DNA from: Holosporales bacterium
Lineage (GTDB): Bacteria; Pseudomonadota; Alphaproteobacteria; RUG11792
DNA: 8,918 nucleotides
Direction of reading: 5' to 3'
NCBI GenBank assembly: GCA_031275915.1
Contig: JAISOC010000077.1
Coordinates: forward strand, 1 to 8,918
Both the position numbers and the translations under genes were made by a program. The notes under the pieces were generated by a model. The model searched no databases, was not told where the DNA came from, and worked only from the letters and a program-made list of their open reading frames with translations. Below are positions 1 through 6,145 of the stretch, in pieces; the stretch's first letter is position 1, and each line of letters opens with the position of its first letter.

Positions 1-207
1 AATCTCCTGAAAGAACTTTGTGCAAAACCGAATCAACCAATTAGCAGAAGTGTTTTGGCAAAAAGTCTTTGCTCAACAGTAAGCGATAGAACAGTTGATG
101 TACAAATTACAAGGCTCAGGAAGAAAATAGGAGATAATCCAAGAGAACCCACAATAATACGCACAGTAAGACACGTTGGATATACAATCTGTATAGTCCC
201 CGTATGA
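1..207 (+). CDS. OmpR/PhoB-family response regulator, C-terminal DNA-binding domain (5' truncated by window edge)
   Basis: Frame 1 is open from the first base to a TGA at 205-207, giving 68 residues. They match the end of an OmpR-type winged helix: a helix-turn-helix with the recognition-helix signature SDRTVDVQITRLRKKI, the usual linker GDNPREP, and the terminal beta-hairpin wing TIIRTVRHVGYTI. In this family the domain binds direct-repeat promoter sites after an N-terminal receiver domain is phosphorylated on aspartate by a sensor kinase. The receiver domain and start lie outside the window, so neither the partner kinase nor the targets can be read. The VDVQITRLRKKI wording is close to that of alphaproteobacterial OmpR/PetR regulators, but 68 residues are too few to assign a symbol. 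It is convergent with gltX. Family assignment is confident; the exact orthologue is not. Confidence 0.87.
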   Translation, partial: NLLKELCAKPNQPISRSVLAKSLCSTVSDRTVDVQITRLRKKIGDNPREPTIIRTVRHVGYTICIVPV

Positions 208-338
208 AGTGATGTGAGTCTTTAATAAACATCTCTGGTTCCTTTCATCATTGGTTCCACAGGGGAATCATGTACATAGTTGCGTCTTCTCCTGTTATCA
301 TACTCTGGGACAATATAGGCGTTGATTTATTTCAAACA
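208..338. other. Convergent intergenic spacer, weak hairpin only
   Basis: These 131 nt separate the 3' ends of the response regulator (+) and gltX (-), where a bidirectional terminator would be expected. The best structure seen is a 6-bp stem with one G-U pair at 253-269 (GGTTCC, loop ACAGG, GGAATC). It has no T-run on either side, so it does not qualify as a classical intrinsic terminator. GGTTCC also occurs as a short direct repeat, at about 238 and 253. No ORF or RNA gene is apparent. Confidence 0.5.
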
Positions 339-1736
339 CTACGCAGAAACAAACTTTTTAATTCTTGAAATTGATTCACTTTTTCCCAGAATTTCCATGA
401 TTTCAAAAACACTTGGAGAGACCACTTTGCCTGTTAGAGCAGATCTAAGACTTTGAGCTAACTCGACCAATTTTACATTTTTTTTCAGAACCAATTCCTT
501 GGCTGAATTAAGGAGGTCTTGCTCGTATATTTGCTCATCCTTTGATTCTAGGCTATTTAAAAATTCCAACAGCAAATCCTTGTGAAAGGAGTCATTGTAT
601 TTTGAGCATTCTTCGCTGTATTTTTCAGGGCCCATAACATAAATCATACTTGATACAGCAAGGTCTAAAACAGTCTCTGCTCTGTCTTTCAAACTTTTCA
701 ATCCCTTTCTCATTCTATTCTTTGAACATTCATCTACAATTGTATCTTTCATAAATTGTTGCATATATTCCAGAAGTTTATCTTCATTCATGCGTCTCAT
801 ATAATATGCATTAATATAATTTAATTTGTTTATATCAAAGCGAGATGGAGATTTACCAACATTATTGAAATCGAACCATTCTATTGCCTCTTCCTTAGAT
901 ATTATCTCGGAATCTCCGTGAGACCACCCCAGGCGTAATAAATAATTGAAAATTGCTTCAGGAAGGTAACCAAGATCTTTGTACTCGACTGTGCTAACAG
1001 CACCATGCCTTTTTGACAATTTAGCTCCATCTTGTCCATATATAAGGGGGATATGTCCAAATTTTGGAATATTCCAACCACAAGCTTTATATATCTGTAT
1101 TTGTCTGAAGGTATTTGTTAGGTGATCGTCTCCCCTTATTACATGCGTAATTTCCATATCGTGATCATCAACAACAACAGACAGCATATATGTTGGAGAA
1201 CCATCCGATCTCAAGAGCACCATATCGTCAAGCTGAGAGTTGCTGACAGTAACATCTCCTTGTACCATATCACTAATCGTTGTGCTACCCTCAATCTCTG
1301 ATTTCAGACGAATAACAGGGCTAGTTCCACTTCTTTTCGAGTTTCCATCTCTGCATATTCTGTCGTACTTATATTGTGTACCTTCTGCTAGAGCCTTATT
1401 TTTCTTTTCTTCTAATTCCTTTTGAGAACAATAGCAATAATATGCTTTTCCATTTTGAATCAAATTAAGAGCAACTTCCTTGTGTCTGTCTATTCTGGAT
1501 GACTGGATTACTGCTTCTCCATCATAATCAAGTCCCATCCATTTCAAAACATCGAAAATCAATATGGTGTTTTCATGCGTTGACCTAATTCTATCTGTAT
1601 CTTCTATACGCAAGAGGAACTTGCCCCCATTATGTTTTGCATACAACCAATTAAAAAGAGCTGTTCTGACAGAGCCTATGTGAAGAATTCCAGTGGGACT
1701 TGGAGCAAATCTGACTACAACAGAATCATTTTTCAT
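339..1736 (-). CDS. gltX: Glutamyl-tRNA synthetase (GluRS, class I)
   Basis: Cytoplasmic enzyme that ligates glutamate to tRNA-Glu using ATP. The 465-residue length is normal for bacterial GluRS (about 470). Residues 8-32 carry the class I signature FAPSPTG..HIGS (HIGH motif at 19-22), followed by RIEDTD at 43-48. The second ATP-binding loop is KLSKRHG at 239-245 (KMSKS equivalent). Cys101, Cys103 and Cys128 sit where many GluRS proteins bind zinc; a clear fourth ligand is not obvious. The region from about 330 on is the helical anticodon-binding part. The ATG at 1734-1736 lies 11 nt inside the end of rpoZ, and the shared string ATGAAAAATGA suggests translational coupling. Many alphaproteobacteria carry two GluRS paralogues, one of which also charges tRNA-Gln for GatCAB amidation. 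Which type this is cannot be told from sequence alone. Confidence 0.97.
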   Translation of the reverse strand: MKNDSVVVRFAPSPTGILHIGSVRTALFNWLYAKHNGGKFLLRIEDTDRIRSTHENTILIFDVLKWMGLDYDGEAVIQSSRIDRHKEVALNLIQNGKAYYCYCSQKELEEKKNKALAEGTQYKYDRICRDGNSKRSGTSPVIRLKSEIEGSTTISDMVQGDVTVSNSQLDDMVLLRSDGSPTYMLSVVVDDHDMEITHVIRGDDHLTNTFRQIQIYKACGWNIPKFGHIPLIYGQDGAKLSKRHGAVSTVEYKDLGYLPEAIFNYLLRLGWSHGDSEIISKEEAIEWFDFNNVGKSPSRFDINKLNYINAYYMRRMNEDKLLEYMQQFMKDTIVDECSKNRMRKGLKSLKDRAETVLDLAVSSMIYVMGPEKYSEECSKYNDSFHKDLLLEFLNSLESKDEQIYEQDLLNSAKELVLKKNVKLVELAQSLRSALTGKVVSPSVFEIMEILGKSESISRIKKFVSA

Positions 1737-2085
1737 CAGCGTTTTCTAGTTCATCATTATCATTTGTTTCTTCTTCATCGAAATCTTTTACAGGTTCTCT
1801 ATCATCAACTATTTCTTCCTCCTCTATATCGGTCCTCTCTCCAAATGTATGTATTGTGTTAGTATCCTCTACGATACTCTTTTTTGATATTTTCCTGAGA
1901 CCATCAATTGAAATTACATCATCTGCTATTTCTCTGAGAGCAATTATTGCAGGTTTATCATTATCTTTTGGGACAGCTGGAGTCGCTCCAGCCTCCACAT
2001 CCTTAGCTCTTTTGGCAGCTAATAACACGAGCTCAAATTTATTTGGAACTTTAAGCAAGCAATCCTCAACAGTAACCCTGGCCAT
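1726..2085 (-). CDS. rpoZ: DNA-directed RNA polymerase omega subunit
   Basis: Small subunit that helps fold and hold beta-prime in RNA polymerase. Residues 1-68 are the omega fold: [10 protein letters not shown] at the start, then [16 protein letters not shown], the conserved [13 protein letters not shown] at 44-56, and ISIDGL. The domain is followed by a low-complexity acidic tail: 20 of the last 39 residues (81-119) are Asp or Glu. The protein is 119 residues, against about 91 in E. coli; acidic C-terminal extensions are common on alphaproteobacterial omega. The gene follows tsaE after a 56- to 57-nt gap and its end overlaps the gltX start, so the tail-coding DNA also supplies the gltX translation-start context. 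No spoT/relA gene, a frequent rpoZ neighbour in other bacteria, is present here. Confidence 0.95.
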   Translation of the reverse strand: MARVTVEDCLLKVPNKFELVLLAAKRAKDVEAGATPAVPKDNDKPAIIALREIADDVISIDGLRKISKKSIVEDTNTIHTFGERTDIEEEEIVDDREPVKDFDEEETNDNDELENADEK

Positions 2086-2123
2086 GTGTTCTGTTCACCA
2101 CTTTTTCTACGCAACAATTTGTG

Positions 2124-2152
2124 ATTGTACCACAGAATTCCTCACAGTTCTA
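2124..2152 (-). promoter_or_regulatory. Possible promoter for rpoZ-gltX
   Basis: Read on the minus strand, an extended -10 TGG-TACAAT lies at 2132-2124. The hexamer matches TATAAT at 5 of 6 positions and is preceded by the TGn motif. A poor -35 (TAGAAC, 3 of 6) lies 17 nt upstream at 2152-2147. Transcription would start near 2117, leaving about 30 nt before the rpoZ ATG. It overlaps the 3' end of tsaE, so it would be an internal promoter letting rpoZ-gltX be expressed apart from tsaE. Pattern match only. Confidence 0.35.
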
Positions 2153-2558
2153 CATTGATAACGTTACAGTTTTTAATATATGGAATTATCAGATCTGGCC
2201 ATTCTATAAGGCATATGTATTGGTGCATTGCCTCTAGTAGCGAAAGTTCTTCAATTTCAGAAGTATTTTCAATTCTATATAAATCAACATGCCATATCGG
2301 CCCTTTTATCGAATCATATATGTGCACGATATTGAAGGTGGGGCTTGTTATAGATTGTCTTTTATTCTTAAGTAATTCACCTATGAAAAATTGAGAAAAA
2401 GCAGTTTTCCCAGTTCCGAGATCTCCGTGTAACAACACAACAAGAGGAGCCCTTGCTTTTTCCGCAATTTCACAAGCTTTCTCTTTAAGCTTCAAAATGG
2501 AATATTTATATATGATTTGAAAACCACGAAAGTTAAGTACATAACCGTACTTTAACAT
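2142..2558 (-). CDS. tsaE: tRNA threonylcarbamoyladenosine biosynthesis ATPase TsaE (YjeE family)
   Basis: P-loop ATPase that works with TsaB and TsaD to place threonylcarbamoyl on A37 of ANN-decoding tRNAs (t6A). From the ATG at 2558 it has 138 residues, close to the family norm of about 150. A Walker A motif GDLGTGKT (residues 45-52) is followed by SPTF (72-75), the HVDLYRIE stretch containing the conserved Asp (90-97) and IEWP with the conserved Glu (118-121). These are the diagnostic TsaE landmarks. A TTG three codons upstream (2567) is an alternative start; neither has a convincing Shine-Dalgarno. I prefer ATG because the first well-aligned residues begin about 10 codons later. It is first in the leftward tsaE-rpoZ-gltX block. 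The C-terminus is somewhat short, ending soon after EWPD. Confidence 0.93.
   Translation of the reverse strand: MLKYGYVLNFRGFQIIYKYSILKLKEKACEIAEKARAPLVVLLHGDLGTGKTAFSQFFIGELLKNKRQSITSPTFNIVHIYDSIKGPIWHVDLYRIENTSEIEELSLLEAMHQYICLIEWPDLIIPYIKNCNVINVEL
2532..2556 (-). promoter_or_regulatory. Hairpin at the tsaE start codon
   Basis: On the minus strand the sequence beginning at the G of the tsaE ATG folds into GTTAAAGTAC, loop GGTTAT, GTACTTAAC. This is a 9-bp stem with a single bulged A. Arms are 2556-2547 and 2540-2532. A stem directly abutting a start codon could limit ribosome access or be melted by initiation at the upstream TTG. It lies in coding sequence, so it may simply be chance; function is not shown. 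Confidence 0.3.
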
Positions 2559-2959
2559 ATACTGCAATCAAGAGATGTATGATTTCGGCATGAGGTAGTA
2601 TGAATGTTAATAAACTTCTCTGATTTATTTTCTCATACAACTAGCGCCTGAGATTGGAAATGTAGAAATTCTAGCTGCAAAATCTTATCTTCTATAAACA
2701 CTGTCAGAAGTAGCGTTAGCGAACGATAGTGAGCAAGCGTACACTCCTACCTTCTCCTTCTTCCTATACATATACTGTATTTTCCTTTTTGGAACAGCAG
2801 CAGAGATCCCAATTGTGAAGCGCTTGGTCAAGGTAGAGAGCGTAGCGGACCTTGACCAAGATAGCGAAGCAATTGGTACAATGTAGTTCCTCCAAAAAGG
2901 AAGAGGACTGAGGGGACACAAAACTCTGTAGATAGACTTTTATATTTAATTGTCAGTTC
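2559..2959. other. Intergenic spacer of about 400 nt between potI and tsaE containing a palindromic element
   Basis: This is the only long gene-free stretch in the window. The genes on both sides are transcribed leftward, so it must hold the end of the permease operon and the start of the tsaE operon. It contains the nested palindrome at 2782-2902, AGCG-rich short motifs at 2711-2729, 2839-2847 and 2862-2870, and a small hairpin ATACA-TATAC-TGTAT at 2766-2780. A 78-codon minus-strand ORF (2921-2685) runs through the palindrome, but its translation has no recognisable domain and I treat it as fortuitous. No convincing promoter for tsaE and no U-tract terminator for potI were found. Confidence 0.6.
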
Positions 2960-2968
2960 CTAGCGCCT
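2641..2968. repeat. 9-bp direct repeat pair bracketing the spacer element
   Basis: CTAGCGCCT occurs at 2641-2649 and again at 2960-2968, bracketing 310 nt that include the whole palindromic element. The right copy encodes the last two Arg codons and the stop of potI. The spacing and size are what a target-site duplication would look like, but no terminal inverted repeats lie immediately inside the copies. Coincidence therefore remains possible. Confidence 0.35.
2782..2902. repeat. Nested imperfect palindrome, possible MITE-like or rickettsial-type palindromic element
   Basis: Concentric inverted repeats centre on about 2842. The inner arms TTGGTCAAGGT (2824-2834) and its exact complement (2849-2859) are 11 bp with a 14-nt loop. 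The middle arms CCAATTG/CAATTGG (2809-2815, 2870-2876) are 7 bp. GGAAC/GTTCC (2791-2795, 2886-2890) and TTCCTTTTTGG/CCAAAAAGGAA (2782-2792, 2892-2902, 11 bp) close the outside. Internal mismatched blocks separate the arms. The element may extend further: TCTATAAACACTG (2691-2703) and the complement of 2924-2936 match at 9 of 13 positions. The inner part is visibly more GC-rich than the surroundings and contains AGCGTAGCG in the loop. There is no U-run after the stem, so it is not a standard intrinsic terminator. Whether it is repeated elsewhere in the genome cannot be seen here. Confidence 0.65.
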
Positions 2969-3757
2969 TTTGTCTCTTGATGCGAAATGTATCACTAATA
3001 TGAGCAGAACCGTAACGGCAATAAAAATTGTTGAGAACGCATTAATTGCTGGAGTTAATCCAACTCTTATATTTGAAAATATAAGGATAGGAAGGGTTGT
3101 AGCTCCTGGACCGGACAAAAAACTTGCTATAACGAGATCATCGAGTGATAGTGTAAATGCCAGCAACCAACCTGCAAATATTGATTTACTGATAAGAGGG
3201 ATTGTGACATATATAAGTACCTTGAACAAATTTGCTCCGAGATTTAGGGCAGATTCCTCTATTCTCCTATCAAAATCCGTTAATCTTGCTCTAATTGTAA
3301 CGTGAACATAAGTCATGGACGCCATAATGTGTCCAATGGCTATTGTTGTGATTCCATCTTTAATTGAGAATCCCGTGGTTTTCTCTATAGTTATGAATAA
3401 CATCAGAAGGGAAAAGCCAATAATTATCTCTGGCATTACAACTGGCATTGTAATTGCACGATTCAAAAATTTTCTACCAATGAAATCTTCGCCTTTAGTT
3501 GTTGTTATTGCCGTCATAAGACCTAGTAAAGTTGCTGCAGTTGCGGAGATAGCTGCCACTTTTATGCTGGTTAAAGCAGCTTTCAATAGGCTCAAATCTT
3601 CGAATACTGCCTTAAACCACTTCATAGAGAATTTAGTCCATAGTCCAACAATTGGCGATTCGCTAAATGAAAAAAATATTAGAAAAAATATTGGAATATA
3701 AAGGAAAGCCATCCCAAAAATTAAAACTGTTAGATTTGCTTTTGAAATTCCTTCCAT
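2960..3757 (-). CDS. potI: Polyamine-type ABC transporter permease (PotI/PotC family)
   Basis: Inner-membrane permease subunit of a binding-protein-dependent ABC importer, in the spermidine/putrescine group. The 265 residues are normal for PotC/PotI. Hydrophobic segments lie at about 9-31, 63-84, 100-123, 136-155, 180-202 and 237-258, giving six spans. The cytoplasmic EAA loop that docks the ATPase is EESALNLGA with IP at 186-187 (about 167-187). The stretch LSLDDLVIASFLSGPGATTL (203-222) reads closer to PotI than to PotC. The gene follows the binding-protein gene after 6 nt, so the two are co-transcribed. The partner permease (PotH/PotB) and ATPase (PotG/PotA) are not in the window. The choice between potI and potC is from remembered sequences and is moderate. 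Confidence 0.88.
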   Translation of the reverse strand: MEGISKANLTVLIFGMAFLYIPIFFLIFFSFSESPIVGLWTKFSMKWFKAVFEDLSLLKAALTSIKVAAISATAATLLGLMTAITTTKGEDFIGRKFLNRAITMPVVMPEIIIGFSLLMLFITIEKTTGFSIKDGITTIAIGHIMASMTYVHVTIRARLTDFDRRIEESALNLGANLFKVLIYVTIPLISKSIFAGWLLAFTLSLDDLVIASFLSGPGATTLPILIFSNIRVGLTPAINAFSTIFIAVTVLLILVIHFASRDKRR

Positions 3758-3763
3758 TTTTCT

Positions 3764-4849
3764 TCAATCATCCTCGAAATTATTTAAACGAATTTTTGTC
3801 CACGCTCTTGTGGCAGCTTTATCGAAATCCATGTCATCACTATTCTTGCTTGGGGCTCCAAATATCATACTCTTAATCTTCTCTTCTTCTTCGGAATTGG
3901 TCATAATCTGTATTCCAGAATACCTTGTTATTCTTAAACACACGTCTTTCCTCATCATGTAGTTTATGAATTTATAAGCATTTTCTGTATGACGAGCTGA
4001 TTTTGGAATGCATATACAATCAACCCATAGTAGACCTCCCTCATTTAGAGAAATAGATTTGATCTTTGCTTTACCATCTTTCCCTTTGGACGCTATTACC
4101 GCTTTATTTATGCAATCAGAAGAACCTATTCCTATGCAAATGTTTTCTGTCAAAAGATCATTGACTATGGTTGTTGAAGAAAATTTTGTGATGTATTTTC
4201 TTATTTTTTTAAAGTGGTCAGCAAATGCTTTCAAATTTTCTTTACTTCTAGTGTTCGGGTCTCTTCTGAGATATACCATAACTTGAGGGAAAATATCTGT
4301 AAATTCCTCTGGAAAACTTACTCCCTGTTTCGATAACACTTTTAAATTTTCGGGATTCAGAATGATGTCATACGAGTTAACATCAACGTTCGGTAAAAAT
4401 TCATACACAATTTCTTTATTGATTGCCACTCCAACAGTTCCCCAGAAGAACGGTATTAGATAATCCAAATATCTTCCAGATTGAGCAATTTTGGAGCAAA
4501 TGGATTTACTGATATTGCAAAAATTGGGGAGTTTTGCATAATTGAGCTTTTTAAAAAGACCCATGTGTGATTGACGGGCCGCGTATGGTATAAATGATGG
4601 GAATACAACATCGTGTACTCCTCCAGTTGCTATGAGCTTGGCCTCCATAGTATCGTTGTTGTCATACACATCATACGTAACCTTTATTCCTGTTTCTTTT
4701 TCAAAATTTTTAATAACAGACGGAGGAATTATACCGTGCCAGCCATAAACATTCAAAGTATGTTCATCATCCACATGAGACCTCTGATCCAAAAACACAA
4801 CAGTAGCTACAACAACAATTAAAATCAAACCTTTCAGAAGTTTCCTCAT
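3764..4849 (-). CDS. potF: PotF/PotD-like periplasmic substrate-binding protein with altered ligand site
   Basis: Extracytoplasmic solute-binding protein feeding the adjacent permease. The N-terminus (KLLKGLILIVVVATVVFL, residues 3-20) is a signal peptide or anchor; no lipobox Cys is seen. The mature part follows PotF colinearly: LNVYGWHGI (32-40), FEKETGIKVTYDVYD (49-63), FPS at 83-85, GVSF (176-179), NDLLTENICIGIG (230-242), and the family ending TRAWTKI at 347-353. At 361 residues the length is normal (E. coli PotF about 370). Aligned from memory to E. coli PotF, Trp37, Ser85 and Asp278 are kept (W37, S85, D277 here). Asp39 is Gly, Trp244 is Ser and Asp247 is Cys, so the classical diamine contacts are partly gone and the substrate may differ. 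Its ATG overlaps the stop of the upstream TSUP gene by 4 nt (ATGA), indicating coupled translation. Confidence 0.87.
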   Translation of the reverse strand: MRKLLKGLILIVVVATVVFLDQRSHVDDEHTLNVYGWHGIIPPSVIKNFEKETGIKVTYDVYDNNDTMEAKLIATGGVHDVVFPSFIPYAARQSHMGLFKKLNYAKLPNFCNISKSICSKIAQSGRYLDYLIPFFWGTVGVAINKEIVYEFLPNVDVNSYDIILNPENLKVLSKQGVSFPEEFTDIFPQVMVYLRRDPNTRSKENLKAFADHFKKIRKYITKFSSTTIVNDLLTENICIGIGSSDCINKAVIASKGKDGKAKIKSISLNEGGLLWVDCICIPKSARHTENAYKFINYMMRKDVCLRITRYSGIQIMTNSEEEEKIKSMIFGAPSKNSDDMDFDKAATRAWTKIRLNNFEDD

Positions 4850-5901
4850 TGCCTTCCTACGACCCTTTTCATAAACTTCTTCCTGCTAGCCATTTTTTGT
4901 AGAAATTTTTCTGATACAAGAGCTACAGCACATATGAAAAGAACGCACACTGCAGTGTATAACATAGATTTTCCATTAACAAATTGAAAAATAATTGATC
5001 TGGATAAATCCTGGGAAGAACTCTGAAATACTTCTTTGTATGTACCTTCAAATAACTTAAAAAACATACGGATCGCCATTAGAAATACAACACACGCTGA
5101 TACAAGATGTATATACCTTCTATTTATATTATATGTCAAATAAACTCCTATTAATGTTCCAATTGATGCTCCTGCAAACAGAATCATTACAAAAGAAAGA
5201 TCACAATTGTATCCTCTTTCCGAATATATTAGTGCCACCATTATTGTGATGACAAAGCCTGCAAGAGAAGTTGTGCCTTGAACAACTGGGCTTATTCTTC
5301 CTATTAAGTATGTTATTATCGGGGCCATGAATAGATTGTTTCCTCCACCAAGAGAGGCCACTATCATCCCTGCTAAAAATCCAACGAAAATAGGAACAAA
5401 TATGCTCATTTCAGTTCTGGATCTTTTGAAAATTTTGTGAATTGGAAGATATACCATCCATCTTCTCATCATGACAACTGATCCGTGATATCCTTTATGA
5501 ATTCGAAGACTTTGATACAACATTATGATTCCAAATATGAATAGAGTAACAACATAAAAGAGGGCAAATTTGTGAACTATTAAGCTTGTGTCTGAAGAGT
5601 ATTTTAAGATTGCCCATTCACAGGCAGCTCCAATAGCTCCTCCAGCTAGAATATAAACAGACATTTCGAAGTCGACATCTTGGTTACGCCTGTAAGATAA
5701 AAAGTTTAAGAAGTTAGTTCCAACTGCGTGACATAACTGTGTTGCAACAGCAATGAGTGGAGGAATACCAAACTCCATGAGAAGAGGAGTGATAACAACT
5801 CCACATCCAACTCCAAGAAACCCAGACACAAATCCACCAATCAAGCCAATCGCAAGAGCTAGAACAGGATCGAAGAATATGCCATATACAGGAAAGAACA
5901 T
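4846..5901 (-). CDS. TSUP-family membrane protein (sulfite exporter TauE/SafE type)
   Basis: Integral inner-membrane transporter of the TauE/SafE (DUF81) family, whose characterised members move sulfite, sulfoacetate or related sulfur anions; the substrate here is unknown. The protein shows the family's internal duplication. The first half opens with GLIGGFVSGFLGVGCGVV (19-36) and PLL, the second with VGFLAGMIVASLGGGNNLF (173-191) and AP, followed by GTTSLAGF (209-216). About eight to nine hydrophobic spans are visible. A basic linker at about 132-165 (RIHKGYHG, MRRW, KIFKRSR) is probably a cytoplasmic loop joining the halves. At 351 residues it is longer than the usual 250-300, because of that linker and a C-terminal span ending in a basic tail. 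It is first in the operon with the PotF- and PotI-like genes and overlaps potF by 4 nt. Family is confident; role is not. Confidence 0.88.
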   Translation of the reverse strand: MFFPVYGIFFDPVLALAIGLIGGFVSGFLGVGCGVVITPLLMEFGIPPLIAVATQLCHAVGTNFLNFLSYRRNQDVDFEMSVYILAGGAIGAACEWAILKYSSDTSLIVHKFALFYVVTLFIFGIIMLYQSLRIHKGYHGSVVMMRRWMVYLPIHKIFKRSRTEMSIFVPIFVGFLAGMIVASLGGGNNLFMAPIITYLIGRISPVVQGTTSLAGFVITIMVALIYSERGYNCDLSFVMILFAGASIGTLIGVYLTYNINRRYIHLVSACVVFLMAIRMFFKLFEGTYKEVFQSSSQDLSRSIIFQFVNGKSMLYTAVCVLFICAVALVSEKFLQKMASRKKFMKRVVGRQ

Positions 5902-5917
5902 TTTGAGTGAGCTCTAA

Positions 5918-5946
5918 TTTATAGTTTTAAAACAAAGAGGTAACAA
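5918..5946 (-). promoter_or_regulatory. Candidate sigma-70 promoter for the TSUP-potF-potI operon
   Basis: On the minus strand TTGTTA (5946-5941, 4 of 6 against TTGACA) is followed after exactly 17 nt by TATAAA (5923-5918, 5 of 6 against TATAAT). Transcription would begin near 5912, leaving only about 11 nt before the ATG at 5901. Only a weak AGAG could serve as a ribosome binding site, so initiation may be close to leaderless. Confidence 0.5.
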
Positions 5947-6102
5947 GAGCTATTGTAGGGCAGGAACACGTGGAATAGAAGTTCAAAGGTTACATACTCA
6001 TTATCAAAAAACTTGTAAAACAATAAAATGATATGCATATAGATTATTTATCTCTCGTGTAAGCTACAATACACACTTTTTCTATGAGCAGTGAATTTCA
6101 AT

Positions 6103-6111
6103 TGTTATAAT
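6103..6111 (+). promoter_or_regulatory. Extended -10 promoter for glyQ-glyS
   Basis: TGT-TATAAT is a perfect extended -10 (TGn plus consensus hexamer, 6106-6111). No good -35 is seen at 16 to 18 nt upstream, which extended -10 promoters can do without. Transcription would begin near 6118, about 28 nt before the glyQ ATG at 6146. The hexamer overlaps an in-frame ATG at 6110-6112, which would therefore lie upstream of the transcript and cannot be its start codon. Confidence 0.6.
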
Positions 6112-6145
6112 GGCAACCTACGTGTTTGTACTTTGTAGCTATGAA

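Noticed and set aside
253..269. Hairpin as an intrinsic terminator between the response regulator and gltX
   Set aside because: The stem is only 6 bp with a G-U pair and no T-tract follows on either strand.
1240..1425. Plus-strand ORF inside gltX
   Set aside because: It is antisense to a clear GluRS frame and has no recognisable motif. The same holds for the other plus-strand ORFs over rpoZ, tsaE, potI and potF.
2824..2859. Palindrome core as the rho-independent terminator of the potI operon
   Set aside because: The stem is good, but no U-run follows it in the leftward direction and it lies 100 nt beyond the stop within a larger nested structure.
6031..6040. Perfect 10-bp palindrome ATATGCATAT in the divergent promoter region
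   Set aside because: It is short and AT-rich, so easily produced by chance; there is no second copy or known operator match.
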